Below, in pieces: positions 53,174-62,799 of a stretch of 64,000 nt of DNA. Position numbers and translations under genes: made by a program. The stretch comes from Novipirellula caenicola. Lineage in GTDB: Bacteria > Planctomycetota > Planctomycetia > Pirellulales > Pirellulaceae. The notes under the pieces were generated by a model. The model was not told the origin of the DNA. It made no database searches and saw only the letters and a list, made by a program, of their open reading frames with translations. Numbering within the stretch: the first letter of the stretch is position 1; each line of letters opens with the position of its first letter. The stretch is from the NCBI RefSeq assembly GCF_039545035.1, contig NZ_BAABRO010000009.1:186001-250000 (forward strand), written 5' to 3'.

Positions 53174-54475
53174 ATGAAAGTGGTGTTCTTAACCGCAGGG
53201 GCCGCGGGGATGTACTGTGGCAGCTGCATGCACGACAACGCCACCGCTCGGGTGTTACGGGCATCGGGCATCGACTGTGTGCTGCAGCCGATTTACACGC
53301 CGATCCGCACCGACGAAACGAATATCGCCGAGGAACAAGTCTTCTTTGGCGGCATCCACATCTATCTGTTGCAGCAGACGCCGTGGATCCGGTTTGTGCC
53401 TCCATCGCTACGGCGGATTTTGGATTGGCCGCCGTTGATCCGGTTGGCGACAAGCCGAGCGATGTCCACCGACGCGGCAAAGCTAGCGGCGCTAGCGATC
53501 TCGATGCTAAAGGGGACCGAGGGGCGGCAAGCCGAAGAGGTGGGGCGACTGACCGATTGGCTCGACACGCAGATGCACCCCGATGTCTTGGTGCTTAGCA
53601 ATCTATTGATCGGCGGAGCGTTGCCGACGATTCGCAAACGATTGCCCAACACAAAGATCGTCGTATTGCTGCAAGGCGATGATATTTTCTTGGATCATCT
53701 GCCCGATGCGGCGCGGGCCGAGGCGGTGGAGCTATGCCGAAAATTGGTGGCGTCGGTCGATCGATTCGTTGTCAACAGTCGTTTCTATGGCGACAAGATG
53801 GCAGCGATGCTCGAGATCCCGCCGTCAAAATTGACGACGATTCCGTTGTCGATTGATCTGCAGCATTTTTCGCCTCGAGAGGCATCGTCATCGCAATCCG
53901 AGACGTTTCGCTTGGGGTACATGGCGCGGGTGGCACCCGAGAAAGGGCTGCACCGGTTGGTCGATGCGTTTATCGAATTGGCGACACAGCAATCGCATTC
54001 GCAGCTGACGTTGGAGGTGGCCGGATGGCTAGGCGAAAACAATCACGCCTACCTTGAATCGCTTCGTCAACGAATCAGTAAAGCGAATTTGAGCGAGCGT
54101 TTCACGTATCACGGTAGCCCCTCGCTCTCGCAGAAAGCAGAATTTTTGCGGACGCTGGATCTGTTGTGTGTGCCGACCGAGTACGAAGACCCCAAGGGGC
54201 TGTTTGTGCTTGAGGCGATTGCATCCGGAGTGCCAGTGGTTTTGCCGGACCATGGCGCGTTCGGCGAACTCGTTGGTTCGACCGGTGGCGGCATCGTCGT
54301 GCCTGCCAATGATCATGCGGCATTGATGAACGGCATCGATCGGTTGGCCAAAGATTACTCGCTACGTCAACAGTTGGTCGCGTCGGGGATCGCCAATGTG
54401 GTCGAAAAGCATTCGATTGAGATCACAGCGAATCGTTTGAAACAGTTATTCGTCGAGCTGACCTCGGATTCATAA
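53174..54475 (+). CDS. GT4-family glycosyltransferase
   Basis: This 433-residue protein starts MKVVFLTAGAAGMYCGSCMH, the GT-B N-terminal Rossmann fold. The C-terminal nucleotide-sugar domain has LGYMARVAPEKGLHRLVDAF, ERFTYHGSPSLSQKAEFLRT and the GT4 EX7E motif in PTEYEDPKGLFVLEAIASGV. It should transfer a sugar from a nucleotide donor to a lipid or glycan at the cytosolic membrane face. The acceptor is unknown. An inserted helical stretch (AKLAALAISMLKGTEGRQAE) near residues 98-120 is less usual. Its 3' end converges on the Tad-like genes. Confidence 0.92.
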   Translation: MKVVFLTAGAAGMYCGSCMHDNATARVLRASGIDCVLQPIYTPIRTDETNIAEEQVFFGGIHIYLLQQTPWIRFVPPSLRRILDWPPLIRLATSRAMSTDAAKLAALAISMLKGTEGRQAEEVGRLTDWLDTQMHPDVLVLSNLLIGGALPTIRKRLPNTKIVVLLQGDDIFLDHLPDAARAEAVELCRKLVASVDRFVVNSRFYGDKMAAMLEIPPSKLTTIPLSIDLQHFSPREASSSQSETFRLGYMARVAPEKGLHRLVDAFIELATQQSHSQLTLEVAGWLGENNHAYLESLRQRISKANLSERFTYHGSPSLSQKAEFLRTLDLLCVPTEYEDPKGLFVLEAIASGVPVVLPDHGAFGELVGSTGGGIVVPANDHAALMNGIDRLAKDYSLRQQLVASGIANVVEKHSIEITANRLKQLFVELTSDS

Positions 54476-54490
54476 CCCTCACTTCGCAAC

Positions 54491-54892
54491 CTACTTCATG
54501 CCTTCACGACGCATCGTCAACTCGCGAGCGATCTCGCCTTTGACGTACTTGATGGGGACAAAGCTGTTGCCCTCCATCGGCACTTCGACTCGCACGGTCA
54601 CTTCGCGAGTGTCACGTTTGATTTTCTTTGGGGTGACCTGAACGCGAACGTTGGTAAGGCCAAGCGAATTGAGAATGCCCAACGCCTTTGACTCCGTTTC
54701 CTCGGCGGTCGCACCGGGCAAGATGCCGGTTCGGGCCGCTTCGTAGACCGCGTTGTCCGCGGTATGTCGAATCATCGCCGCACGACAAAATTCAAACGCG
54801 GCAAAGAAAAACAGGAACAAGATCGGGACGACGATTGCAAACTCCACCAAGGCTGCGCCTCGTCGTGGGCGTCGTGGTCTTAGGTTGGTCAT
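54491..54892 (-). CDS. TadE-like pseudopilin (first)
   Basis: The ATG at 54892 (MTNLRPRRPRRGAALVEFAI) gives 133 residues; an ATG seven codons upstream is also possible. After a basic stretch, GAALVEFAIVVPILFLFFFA is the prepilin-type signature with the E-five residue and a membrane helix. TadE-like minor pseudopilins are processed and inserted through the Tad secretion machinery. It ends the four-gene minus-strand operon that starts at 57000. Confidence 0.88.
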   Translation of the reverse strand: MTNLRPRRPRRGAALVEFAIVVPILFLFFFAAFEFCRAAMIRHTADNAVYEAARTGILPGATAEETESKALGILNSLGLTNVRVQVTPKKIKRDTREVTVRVEVPMEGNSFVPIKYVKGEIARELTMRREGMK

Positions 54893-54956
54893 GGGGTTTT
54901 TGCCAAGGAACATTGGGGTGGGGGATATGGGGGATCGGTCGAACCAGACCCCGGCG

Positions 54957-56054
54957 TTATTCGGTCATCATGGTGGACAGCGTCAAAGCGATCTCGCGAT
55001 AAATCTCTCGCAATTCATCACCGCTGGCGGCATGGAAAGTTTTGCCGTTGCCGATCGTTGCCACTTCTCGCATGCGTGCGGTGTCGGCGCCGGCACCAAA
55101 CGTGATGGTATGAATCGTGATCCCATCGCGAGCAATTTCGTCCGCCGATTCACGCGGTTCACGTCCACGATTGTGCTTGCCATCGGTCATGACAATCATG
55201 GTCTTTTCGACAAAGTTGGCATCACGGCTGCGGTTCATGATGGCATGCCCCGCATCCATGCCCCGCGAAATGCTGGTGAATCCGCCGACCGGCATTGCTG
55301 CCATCGCGCGGGTGATCAAATTCAAGTCCTCGTTCAATTGAACGTCCTCTCGGGCGCGGTCGTTGTACGACGCCAAACCGACTTGTTCTTTGACCGGGGT
55401 GCCTTCGAGTGTGCTGGTAAAGATGTTGATGGCGTCTCGCAGATCGGCAATCTTGTCACCGGCCATCGATCCACTGCGGTCGACCACCAGCACAACGTCG
55501 CGCTCGATATAGGTCGCCGTTGACAACGCTTGTGGTTCAAAAAATTCAAACCCAACCATGTTGCCAAAGAACATCGGTACGGCACCGGCGGTCGAACCGT
55601 GAGTCCGTTTGCCATTGACCTTGACGCTGTTGATCGGGCGCTGGCCGGCAGTGAACTCGAATTTTCCCGATGCTGCTTCACGACTGGCTCCAAACGAAAA
55701 ATCACTCGCATCGACGATCAGGGGATCGCCGTTGACGGTGTTGCGGAGTGCGATCTGTTGACCGCGGCGAATCGCGAGCCCTTCGTTGAACGTCTGCGAT
55801 AATTCGAGTGCGGCTGCTTTGGCGGCTGCATCGGTGGCGCTGCGAAGTTCGGTTCTAGCCAGATGCATCTGGGCGATATCGACCGAGAAGGTGACCGCCA
55901 TCATAAAGGCGACCATCATGATCACGATCAAAATCAGCATCGCACCTCGGCGACGCGATGCACCTCGACGACACGCTGCGGAACGGCGACACGCTGCGGA
56001 ACGACGCAAGGTGGCTGGACGCAAAGTCGATTCAGGGGGGAATTGGTTCATCAT
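54957..56054 (-). CDS. TadG-like protein with von Willebrand factor A domain
   Basis: This 365-residue protein has an unusually Arg/Ala/Cys-rich N-terminus with an 18-bp tandem duplication (RRSAACRRSAAC). A TadG-type membrane anchor follows: RRGAMLILIVIMMVAFMMAV and then SVDIAQMHLARTELRSATDA. The VWA domain spans about 190-365 with the MIDAS motif VVDRSGSMAGDK and IVMTDGKHNRGR. VWA domains bind protein ligands through a divalent metal, so it may act in adhesion or Tad-pilus assembly. It begins 2 bp after the upstream TadE-like gene stops. Confidence 0.88.
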   Translation of the reverse strand: MMNQFPPESTLRPATLRRSAACRRSAACRRGASRRRGAMLILIVIMMVAFMMAVTFSVDIAQMHLARTELRSATDAAAKAAALELSQTFNEGLAIRRGQQIALRNTVNGDPLIVDASDFSFGASREAASGKFEFTAGQRPINSVKVNGKRTHGSTAGAVPMFFGNMVGFEFFEPQALSTATYIERDVVLVVDRSGSMAGDKIADLRDAINIFTSTLEGTPVKEQVGLASYNDRAREDVQLNEDLNLITRAMAAMPVGGFTSISRGMDAGHAIMNRSRDANFVEKTMIVMTDGKHNRGREPRESADEIARDGITIHTITFGAGADTARMREVATIGNGKTFHAASGDELREIYREIALTLSTMMTE

Positions 56055-56056
56055 CG

Positions 56057-56545
56057 TTATTCTTTCAGCATCACAACGCGTGCAATTAAGTCTCGGTTGG
56101 CAATGAACTGGCCTGCCAGCGGGCTGTTGGGTTGGGTGGGAGCAACGATTTCGACCGTAATCTCTTCGCCCCGACTGGCTCGCTCGGGATTGCGATCGGG
56201 AAAACGGACGGCGAAACCACGCACGTTGCGGGCGTTCAGGATGTTAATGGCGCGATCTTCAGCAGCGCTGGCGGTCGAAGTGCTCAGTGCTGCTTCGCGA
56301 GCTCCCTCGTACGCCGCCACACTGAGGGCTTGTTTCAAGAAGATAAAGCTGCTCGCTTCGATCGAACCGAACACCAACAACACCAAGATCGGCAAACAGA
56401 CGGCAAATTCGACCGCAGCAACCGCGCGTCGCGAACGTCGGCTTGGACGCCGGCCGCTGGTGCGAACGAGTGAATGTGTTTCGTTAACCGGTCGCGGTTC
56501 GATCGTGCAACGGTCACAAGGATTTGTGGCTGTCATCGATTTCAT
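56057..56545 (-). CDS. TadE-like pseudopilin (second)
   Basis: A 162-residue protein. The signature RRAVAAVEFAVCLPILVLLV sits unusually deep, near residue 42, after a basic leader, which implies either a long prepilin leader or a later start. The body has FIFLKQALSVAAYEGAREAA, typical of TadE/G proteins. Its start overlaps the upstream HAMP-like gene by 4 bp (ATGA) and its stop is 2 bp from the TadG-like gene, so the operon is tightly coupled. Confidence 0.88.
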   Translation of the reverse strand: MKSMTATNPCDRCTIEPRPVNETHSLVRTSGRRPSRRSRRAVAAVEFAVCLPILVLLVFGSIEASSFIFLKQALSVAAYEGAREAALSTSTASAAEDRAINILNARNVRGFAVRFPDRNPERASRGEEITVEIVAPTQPNSPLAGQFIANRDLIARVVMLKE

Positions 56546-57000
56546 GCCTCCCCTTCAGCGGCCGAAGGCGAAGGGGCGGCGGGCATCGCGGTTGGAACTC
56601 GCTCGATTACCGCGTTGAAATCCGCAGCGATGTGTTGCCAAAAATCGTCGTTGCGAAATTGCAGCGGCGTCACTGCGCGACCGTTGCGGACGTCGGCCAA
56701 GGCGTTTCGCAGTCGCAAAATCGGGCCGGCAAAACGATTCGTCAACTTCAGCGTGTCCCAGACAAAGGCGGGGATCAACGCCATCGTGATCACGAAAAAT
56801 GGCATGAACCGCTGCATCGTATCGACAAACGTTTGTCCCCAATCGGCATCGGGTTGCTCGAACAAGCGAATCCAAATGGTCAAGGCAATCGCGTTGCACA
56901 CAAAAAATGCGATCCAGTGAATCGCGATCTTGCGAAGCAAACTTCCTTGGACCTCGCGATCAACAAGCGTACGGCTGCGGCGTGATTTGGTCTGGCTCAT
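56542..57000 (-). CDS. Small two-helix membrane protein with HAMP-like segment
   Basis: From the ATG at 57000 (MSQTKSRRSRTLVDREVQGS) it has 152 residues; the upstream extension is not protein-like. Two hydrophobic helices, IAIHWIAFFVCNAIALTIWI and MPFFVITMALIPAFVWDTLK, are followed by FAGPILRLRNALADVRNGR and DDFWQHIAADFNAVIERV, which together look like a HAMP linker. There is no kinase or receptor output domain. As first gene of the TadE operon it may sense or organise the membrane site; this is inference. Confidence 0.78.
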   Translation of the reverse strand: MSQTKSRRSRTLVDREVQGSLLRKIAIHWIAFFVCNAIALTIWIRLFEQPDADWGQTFVDTMQRFMPFFVITMALIPAFVWDTLKLTNRFAGPILRLRNALADVRNGRAVTPLQFRNDDFWQHIAADFNAVIERVPTAMPAAPSPSAAEGEA

Positions 57001-57246
57001 GGTTTCGTCTACGACAATCGTGGGTGAAATGACTCGCGAACAGTCAAGTGGCTTAAGGGGGAGCAGGTGGTTTCGGTTGGACCAACTGGCGCCTCCTAGG
57101 GAACCGTAGGTCAGAGTTCTGCGAATCAATTCGCCCACGCACAAACTTGCCTCACCCCACCGTGATGAAATGCCGATTGCAGCGGCTGTAGCGATAAGTG
57201 CGTTTCGGTGCCCCCCGGATGAGACGAGTTGCGGTGCCGGCGTGAG

Positions 57247-57371
57247 TTTTGAAGTTGCGAGTTTTTCACAACCCGAAGCTTAAGCGAGGGAATCTCGATA
57301 TTTTCTCGGTCCCTCGCTAAGGCGTCGGGTCAGGATTTGCCGGGAGAAACGACAGTAGCGCAACTTCAAAA
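57247..57371. repeat. Three-tier nested inverted repeat
   Basis: Outer arm TTTTGAAGTTGCG (57247-57259) matches CGCAACTTCAAAA (57359-57371). A middle arm CCCGA (57272-57276) matches TCGGG (57325-57329), and an inner arm GCGAGGGA (57284-57291) matches TCCCTCGC (57310-57317). It sits in the divergent gap between the HAMP-like and CDF genes. It belongs to a different family from the other palindromes in the window. Confidence 0.8.
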
Positions 57372-57554
57372 CGCGTGAGCGCGGATCGATCGCGAGCGAC
57401 GCGCAATCTTGGGGACGCTTGCTGAGCCTGTATAGAATAGGCGACGTGAAATCCGGGGATGACCCAAAGTTCACTGCTAACAAAGTTTTCCGTTTGCCTA
57501 TAAAGTCGCAATAAGCAAAACCTGCTCGTTCACGCGAGAACCTGAGATTAAGGA

Positions 57555-58469
57555 ATGACGATGCATCAGTGTGCTCACCATCACACCGAAAATCAGAATT
57601 ACGGATCGGCCTTTGCCATCGGCGTGGTGCTCAATGTGGTGTTTGTCGTGGTCGAGGCGGGGTACGGTTTCTACAGCCATTCGCTGGCCTTGTTGGCGGA
57701 TGCCGGACACAATTTGTCGGACGTCTTGGGACTGCTGATCGCGTGGGGCGGCTATGCGTTGGCCAAAGTGCCGCCGTGCAACAAACGCACCTATGGATGG
57801 CGGAGCACGACCATTTTGGCGGCGTTATTAAATGCGTTGATCTTGTTGGTCGCGATCGGAGGGATCGCTTGGGAAGCGATTCACCGGTTTCAAGATCCTG
57901 CGGAAGTTGCCGCGCCGACGGTGATCATCGTGGCGCTAATCGGAGTGGTGATCAACACGATCACGGCGTTGTTGTTTATGAAGGGCCGACACGGCGATTT
58001 GAATATCCGCGGCGCGTTTTTACACATGGCGGCGGATGCATTGTTGTCCTTGGGGGTCGCGGTCGCAGGTGTCTTGATTCTGTATACCCAGTGGAATTGG
58101 ATCGATCCCGCTACCAGTTTGTTGATCGCCGTGGTGATCTTTATCGCCACGACCGACCTGCTTCGCGAATCGATGAACTATGCATTGCAGGCGGTCCCCA
58201 AAAAGATCGACCTCGATGACGTCAATGCATACCTGCTGAGGCTGCCCGGAGTGACGGCTGTTCATGATTTGCATGTCTGGGCCATGAGCACCACCGAGAT
58301 TGCCTTGACGGCTCATCTGGTCAAACCGCAGTTGGAAAACAACGATGCGCTGCTGAAAAAAATCGCTCATGATTTGGATCACGAGTTCCAAATCAGCCAC
58401 GCGACGGTGCAAATCGAATCGAGTGTCGATGCTGCGAATTGCCGGCAAGCTGAGGCCGGATCGCTGTAA
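57555..58469 (+). CDS. Cation diffusion facilitator metal exporter (ZitB/CzcD-like)
   Basis: A 304-residue inner-membrane protein with six helices and a C-terminal cytosolic domain. The metal-site motifs are HNLSDVLGLL in TM2 (from LLADAGHNLSD) and HMAADALLSLG in TM5, the HxxxD pairs expected for zinc or cadmium. A His-rich N-terminus (HQCAHHHTEN) fits metal capture. The C-terminal segment HDLHVWAMSTTEIALTAHL is also conserved. It exports divalent metal in exchange for protons. An alternative start is the ATG two codons downstream. Confidence 0.93.
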   Translation: MTMHQCAHHHTENQNYGSAFAIGVVLNVVFVVVEAGYGFYSHSLALLADAGHNLSDVLGLLIAWGGYALAKVPPCNKRTYGWRSTTILAALLNALILLVAIGGIAWEAIHRFQDPAEVAAPTVIIVALIGVVINTITALLFMKGRHGDLNIRGAFLHMAADALLSLGVAVAGVLILYTQWNWIDPATSLLIAVVIFIATTDLLRESMNYALQAVPKKIDLDDVNAYLLRLPGVTAVHDLHVWAMSTTEIALTAHLVKPQLENNDALLKKIAHDLDHEFQISHATVQIESSVDAANCRQAEAGSL

Positions 58470-58853
58470 ATTCACAGGGAAAAATAGAGACAGCTCCGTC
58501 ATTGGCCACGCGTCATCTTTCCCGGGTCGCCAACCGCGAGGGCGATTGGCAGAGAATTCCGCCAAGGATTGAGCGTCTCTTTCAGCAGTTACTCCAAAAC
58601 CGATGTCCCCTTTCGGTGATACTGAAATAACGTGTTCACGAAGTCGTTTTCGCACACAAAGCAGCGATATCCGAGGCGAAAAGGACTCGCAAAATCCTTG
58701 ACGTGTTGATTAAAATAGTGTGTGTCCCGCCCCCCACCATTCCTTCCCACCCGCTGCCCCGCCAATTCGATGTCGGCAATTTTGATGCCGGCAAATTCGA
58801 TGCCCGGCCATCGTTGTGGGCAATGTCACCCTAGCTAGTTGTCTCCCTCTGCC
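58470..58853. other. Intergenic region before the second DUF1592 gene
   Basis: No gene seen. About 58763-58809 holds three imperfect ~16-bp tandem units built on AATTCGATGTCGGC, AATTTTGATGCCGGC and AAATTCGATGCCCGGC. An AT-rich patch, TGATTAAAATAGTGTG, precedes them. Confidence 0.5.
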
Positions 58854-61328
58854 ATGCCGAACCCTTCGTTTCTGTACGCGCCAATCCGAATGCTTGCAAT
58901 GGTGATCGTTCTTGCACCGTATGCGGTAAGTGCGGAAACCCCTTCCGCGAAGTCGCCGATTCCGGCAGCAGCCACCGAGATGCTCGAGAACTCGTGTGTC
59001 GATTGTCATGCGGACGAGTCGGGCGAAGGTGGATTTGATGCGGCCGCATTGGGCTCCGATCTGGCCGACCCGAAAACGCTCGCAACATGGCAACGCGTTT
59101 TCGATCGCGTGGAATCGGGCGAGATGCCGCCGAGCGATGCCGAGGAATTGGACCCCGTCGACCGCAAGCGATTTCTCGACGCGACGGATCAGTGGATCAC
59201 CTCGACTCAGTTGTCCGAATTTGCGAAGTTCGGCCGCGTGCAAGCACGGCGATTAACCACGTTGCAGCTCGAACGAACGCTGCACGAGTTGTTGTCAATC
59301 GATATCCCGTTGGCGTCGCTGGCTCCGGAGGATCCGCGTGTCGACGGATTCACCAATATCGCCTCGGCTCAAGCGATGTCGCATTTCCAGATCGAATCGC
59401 ATCTGAACATTGTCGATGCCGCGTTGGATGAAGCATTTGATCGTGCTCTGAGCGATGATTCGCCTTTCGTCAAATCATTGACCGCAAAACAAATCGCGCG
59501 GACGAATCCCAACCGACGATGTCGCGAACCCGAGATGCTTGATGGAAAGGCCGTGGTGTGGGCATCCCGGTTGATCTTCTACGGACGCATCCAATCCACG
59601 ACCGTACCCAAAGATGGTTGGTACCGCATGACCGTGACCGCATCGGCGATGAACAAGCCAAAGGATCATGGCGTGTGGTGCAGCGTGCGTACTGGATTTT
59701 GCACCTCGGGCGCTCCGCTGATGTCGTGGGTGGGCTCGTTCGAGGCGACCGACGAACCGATCGAGCGAACATTCGAGGCTTGGGTTCCCAAAGGACAGAT
59801 GTTCGAAATTCGTCCCGGCGATTTAACCTTGAAACAAGGGCGATTCGCCGGAGGCCAGGTCGGGGCTGGCGAGGGAACACCGCAGAATCTTGCCGGAGTC
59901 GCCTTTCACCAAATGAAGGTGGAAGAGATTCATCCCGGGGGTGATGTCGACTCGGTTCGCAATCATTTGCTTGGAAGCTTGAAGCTCAGCAAGCAGGCTG
60001 ATTCCAAACAGGCTGATTCAAAGAACAGCAAATCAAAACGTTTGCAGTTGTACAAACAGGTGACCGAGGCGGAATTGCGTGAGCAATTGAATCGTTTCGC
60101 TCATCGTGCTTTCCGTCGTCCCGTTTCCAAGTCGGAATTGCAGCCGTACACCACGATTTTGTCGCAAGTGCTTCGAGACGTCGGTGACCCACTCGAAGCA
60201 TTGCGGGCGAGCTACCGTGCGATTCTATGTTCGGCTCGATTCATGTACCTGGTCGAACCTAAACCAACGGATTCGCCAAGCAACCTCGCTTCGCGAACTC
60301 CGCTGGATGATTTTGCAATTGCATCGCGTCTGAGCTACTTCTTGACTGGATCGATGCCGGATGCCGAATTGTTCAAGCTCGCTCGACAACAGAAACTTCG
60401 CGATCCCGAGGTGCTGATCTCTCAAGTCGATCGATTGTTCGATGGCGATGGGCAGCGTCAATTTGTTGCTGATTTCACATCGCAGTGGCTCGATTTAGTC
60501 GATATCAACTTTACCGAACCCGATCCCAAACTATACCCGCGTTACGATTCGGTGGTCGAGAATGCGATGTTGGCCGAGACGCATCGATACATCGACACGC
60601 TGCTCAGTCAGAACGCCAGCATCGACAAGTTGGTCCGTTCGGACTTTACGTTTTTGAACAGCCGTTTGGCACGCTTTTATGGCATCGACGGCATCGAAGG
60701 AGACGAGATTCGGCTTGTCAAACTGGATGAAACCTCGGCACGCGGAGGATTGCTGTCGCAAGGCGCGATTCTAAAAGTCACCGCAAACGGGACGACGACG
60801 TCACCGGTGCTGCGAGGCGTTTGGGTTTGTGATCGCATTTTGGGACAACCCGTTCCTCCGCCGCCTGAAAGTGTGCCTGCGATTGAACCGGATATTCGTG
60901 GTGCGAAAACGATTCGCGACCAATTGGAACTGCACCGCAATCACACCGAGTGTGCCAGTTGTCACTCGAAGATCGATCCGCCCGGTTTTGCACTGGAAAG
61001 CTTTGATGCGGCCGGCCAGTGGCGAGATTTTTATGCCATCTCGGGTAGGGGCAATCGCAAAGGTCCCAAGGTCGACCCCAGCTACCAACTTGCGGACGGC
61101 CGTGCGTTTGCAGGGTTCAACGAATTTCGTGACCTGATCGCCAGTGAGCGAGAAACGCTGGCTCGTAACTTTGTGGAAAAACTATTGGTCTACGGTACCG
61201 GAGCCCCGATTGCGTTCGCAGACCGTGCGGAAATCGAGCAGATAGTGAAATCCACTGCCGATGACCAATATGGAATGCGATCACTGTTGAACGCGGTGGT
61301 GCTGAGTCCGATCTTTTTGTCCAAGTAG
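58854..61328 (+). CDS. DUF1587/1595/1592/1588/1585 multidomain cytochrome-c-like protein (second copy)
   Basis: The ATG at 58854 gives 824 residues with a signal peptide ending near PYAVSAE. A heme motif, CVDCH, lies near residue 45 and CASCH near residue 702. Domain order matches the first copy: DUF1587-like (RRLTTLQLERTLHELLSI), a carbohydrate-binding-module-like insert of about 170 residues, DUF1595 (NRFAHRAFRRPVSKSELQPY), DUF1592 (LDDFAIASRLSYFLTGSMPD), DUF1588 (SARGGLLSQGAILKVTANGT) and DUF1585 (ARNFVEKLLVYGTGAPIAFA). It is about 180 residues longer than the first copy because of the insert. An in-frame 15-bp duplication gives KQADSKQADSK near residue 380. Confidence 0.9.
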   Translation: MPNPSFLYAPIRMLAMVIVLAPYAVSAETPSAKSPIPAAATEMLENSCVDCHADESGEGGFDAAALGSDLADPKTLATWQRVFDRVESGEMPPSDAEELDPVDRKRFLDATDQWITSTQLSEFAKFGRVQARRLTTLQLERTLHELLSIDIPLASLAPEDPRVDGFTNIASAQAMSHFQIESHLNIVDAALDEAFDRALSDDSPFVKSLTAKQIARTNPNRRCREPEMLDGKAVVWASRLIFYGRIQSTTVPKDGWYRMTVTASAMNKPKDHGVWCSVRTGFCTSGAPLMSWVGSFEATDEPIERTFEAWVPKGQMFEIRPGDLTLKQGRFAGGQVGAGEGTPQNLAGVAFHQMKVEEIHPGGDVDSVRNHLLGSLKLSKQADSKQADSKNSKSKRLQLYKQVTEAELREQLNRFAHRAFRRPVSKSELQPYTTILSQVLRDVGDPLEALRASYRAILCSARFMYLVEPKPTDSPSNLASRTPLDDFAIASRLSYFLTGSMPDAELFKLARQQKLRDPEVLISQVDRLFDGDGQRQFVADFTSQWLDLVDINFTEPDPKLYPRYDSVVENAMLAETHRYIDTLLSQNASIDKLVRSDFTFLNSRLARFYGIDGIEGDEIRLVKLDETSARGGLLSQGAILKVTANGTTTSPVLRGVWVCDRILGQPVPPPPESVPAIEPDIRGAKTIRDQLELHRNHTECASCHSKIDPPGFALESFDAAGQWRDFYAISGRGNRKGPKVDPSYQLADGRAFAGFNEFRDLIASERETLARNFVEKLLVYGTGAPIAFADRAEIEQIVKSTADDQYGMRSLLNAVVLSPIFLSK

Positions 61329-61437
61329 CGTTTTCGTCCGAGCAACTGCCGAAACGATCAAACAACCGTCCTTTAGCTCGCCGTTGCATCCAAGAATTCG
61401 AATCAAAGCCCCGTTCATTTAACGAACTGGAAAAATC

Positions 61438-62727
61438 ATGAACAAGAACGTTTATTTTAATCTCAAATCGCGTCTGAATCGCCGCACGGTATTGCGTGGT
61501 GCTGGGATCTCGATGGCGTTGCCATGGTTAAGTGCGATGCAGCCGACGTTCGCCAACGGCAAGAGCGAAAGCAAGCCGAAGCGACTTGTCACGATGACGC
61601 TTGGCTTGGGATTGGTCGCGGACAACTTGTTCCCCAACACCGGCGGACGCGACTATCAAGCGACGCCGTACCTTCGTCAATTGCAAGACCTTCGCGATCA
61701 ATTGACGGTGGTTTCGGGAACCTCGCATCCTGGAGTCAAAGGGGGGCACCGCGCCGAAGCCAGCATTTTGACCGCCACACCGATGGGGTCCGCCGGTAAA
61801 GCGAAGAACTCGATCTCGATCGATCAACTGCTGGCCAAACACTTTGGCGATGCCACTCGATTTCCTTCGCTGGTGCTCAGCAACGGCGGATCGACCAGTC
61901 CGTCGTACACCGAAAATGGATCGATGATCCCACCGGAATCGTCGCCATCGCGTTTGTTCGCCAAGTTGTTTATCAACGATCCGCCTCAGCAGCGAAAGAT
62001 CCAAGCTCAACGCGTTCACGAGGGACGCAGTATCATGGACCTGGTGGGCGAGGATGTGAAATCGCTCGAGCGGCAACTCGGTGCGGGGGACCGTAATCGT
62101 TTGGACGCCTATTTCACCAGCGTCCGGCAGCTTGAAAAACGAATGGAGTTGTCCGAGCGATGGGCCAAACTTCCCAAGCCGGTGGTCGATGCCAAGAAAC
62201 CGGTCGACGTGGGGAACCCGAATGATTTGATCGCTCGCCAAAAAACAATGTGCGAAGTGATCAAGCTCGCTTTGCAAACCGATTCGACTCGCTACATCTC
62301 GTTTCATGTTCCCGGCAGCGGCGGGGTATTGCCGATTGAGGGCGTCGATGAAGGTTACCACTCGCTGAGCCATCATGGCCAAGATGAAGAGAAACTGGCT
62401 CAGCTTGCGATCGTCGAAGAAGCGTTTCTAGCTCAATGGGGCGAGTTTCTGAGGGATCTGAAAGAGACGGATGATTCCGGCACCTCGCTGTTGGATTTGA
62501 CGACGGTCTTTTTGACAAGCAATTTGGGGAACGCGTCGAATCACGACAATCGCAATATGCCGGTGTTGTTGGCGGGCGGAGGGTTTCGCCATGGTCAACA
62601 CCTCGCGTTTGATCGAAAAAACAATTACCCTCTGCCGAACTTGTATGTTTCGATGCTGCAGAATCTGGGCATGGAAATCGATCAATTTGCCACCAGCACC
62701 GGAACGATGAGCGGGTTGTCGAGCTAA
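61438..62727 (+). CDS. DUF1552 protein with Tat leader (second copy)
   Basis: A 429-residue protein with the twin-arginine leader [20 protein letters not shown], so export in folded form is likely. DUF1552 blocks are [57 protein letters not shown] and [20 protein letters not shown]. It follows the second DUF1592 gene by 109 bp; unlike the first pair there is no overlap. The two DUF1552 proteins are clearly diverged, so the pairs are old paralogues rather than a recent duplication. Confidence 0.9.
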   Translation: MNKNVYFNLKSRLNRRTVLRGAGISMALPWLSAMQPTFANGKSESKPKRLVTMTLGLGLVADNLFPNTGGRDYQATPYLRQLQDLRDQLTVVSGTSHPGVKGGHRAEASILTATPMGSAGKAKNSISIDQLLAKHFGDATRFPSLVLSNGGSTSPSYTENGSMIPPESSPSRLFAKLFINDPPQQRKIQAQRVHEGRSIMDLVGEDVKSLERQLGAGDRNRLDAYFTSVRQLEKRMELSERWAKLPKPVVDAKKPVDVGNPNDLIARQKTMCEVIKLALQTDSTRYISFHVPGSGGVLPIEGVDEGYHSLSHHGQDEEKLAQLAIVEEAFLAQWGEFLRDLKETDDSGTSLLDLTTVFLTSNLGNASNHDNRNMPVLLAGGGFRHGQHLAFDRKNNYPLPNLYVSMLQNLGMEIDQFATSTGTMSGLSS

Positions 62728-62799
62728 ACACCAGACTCGCGGTGTTTCCAGTCTCGCTGTTACCAGACTCGCGATGTTCTCAAGTGAGCCGCCGTCAAC

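Noticed and set aside
58710-59243. Minus-strand frame overlapping the start of the second DUF1592 gene
   Set aside because: It covers the signal peptide and heme motif of a well-supported gene and has no domain signature.
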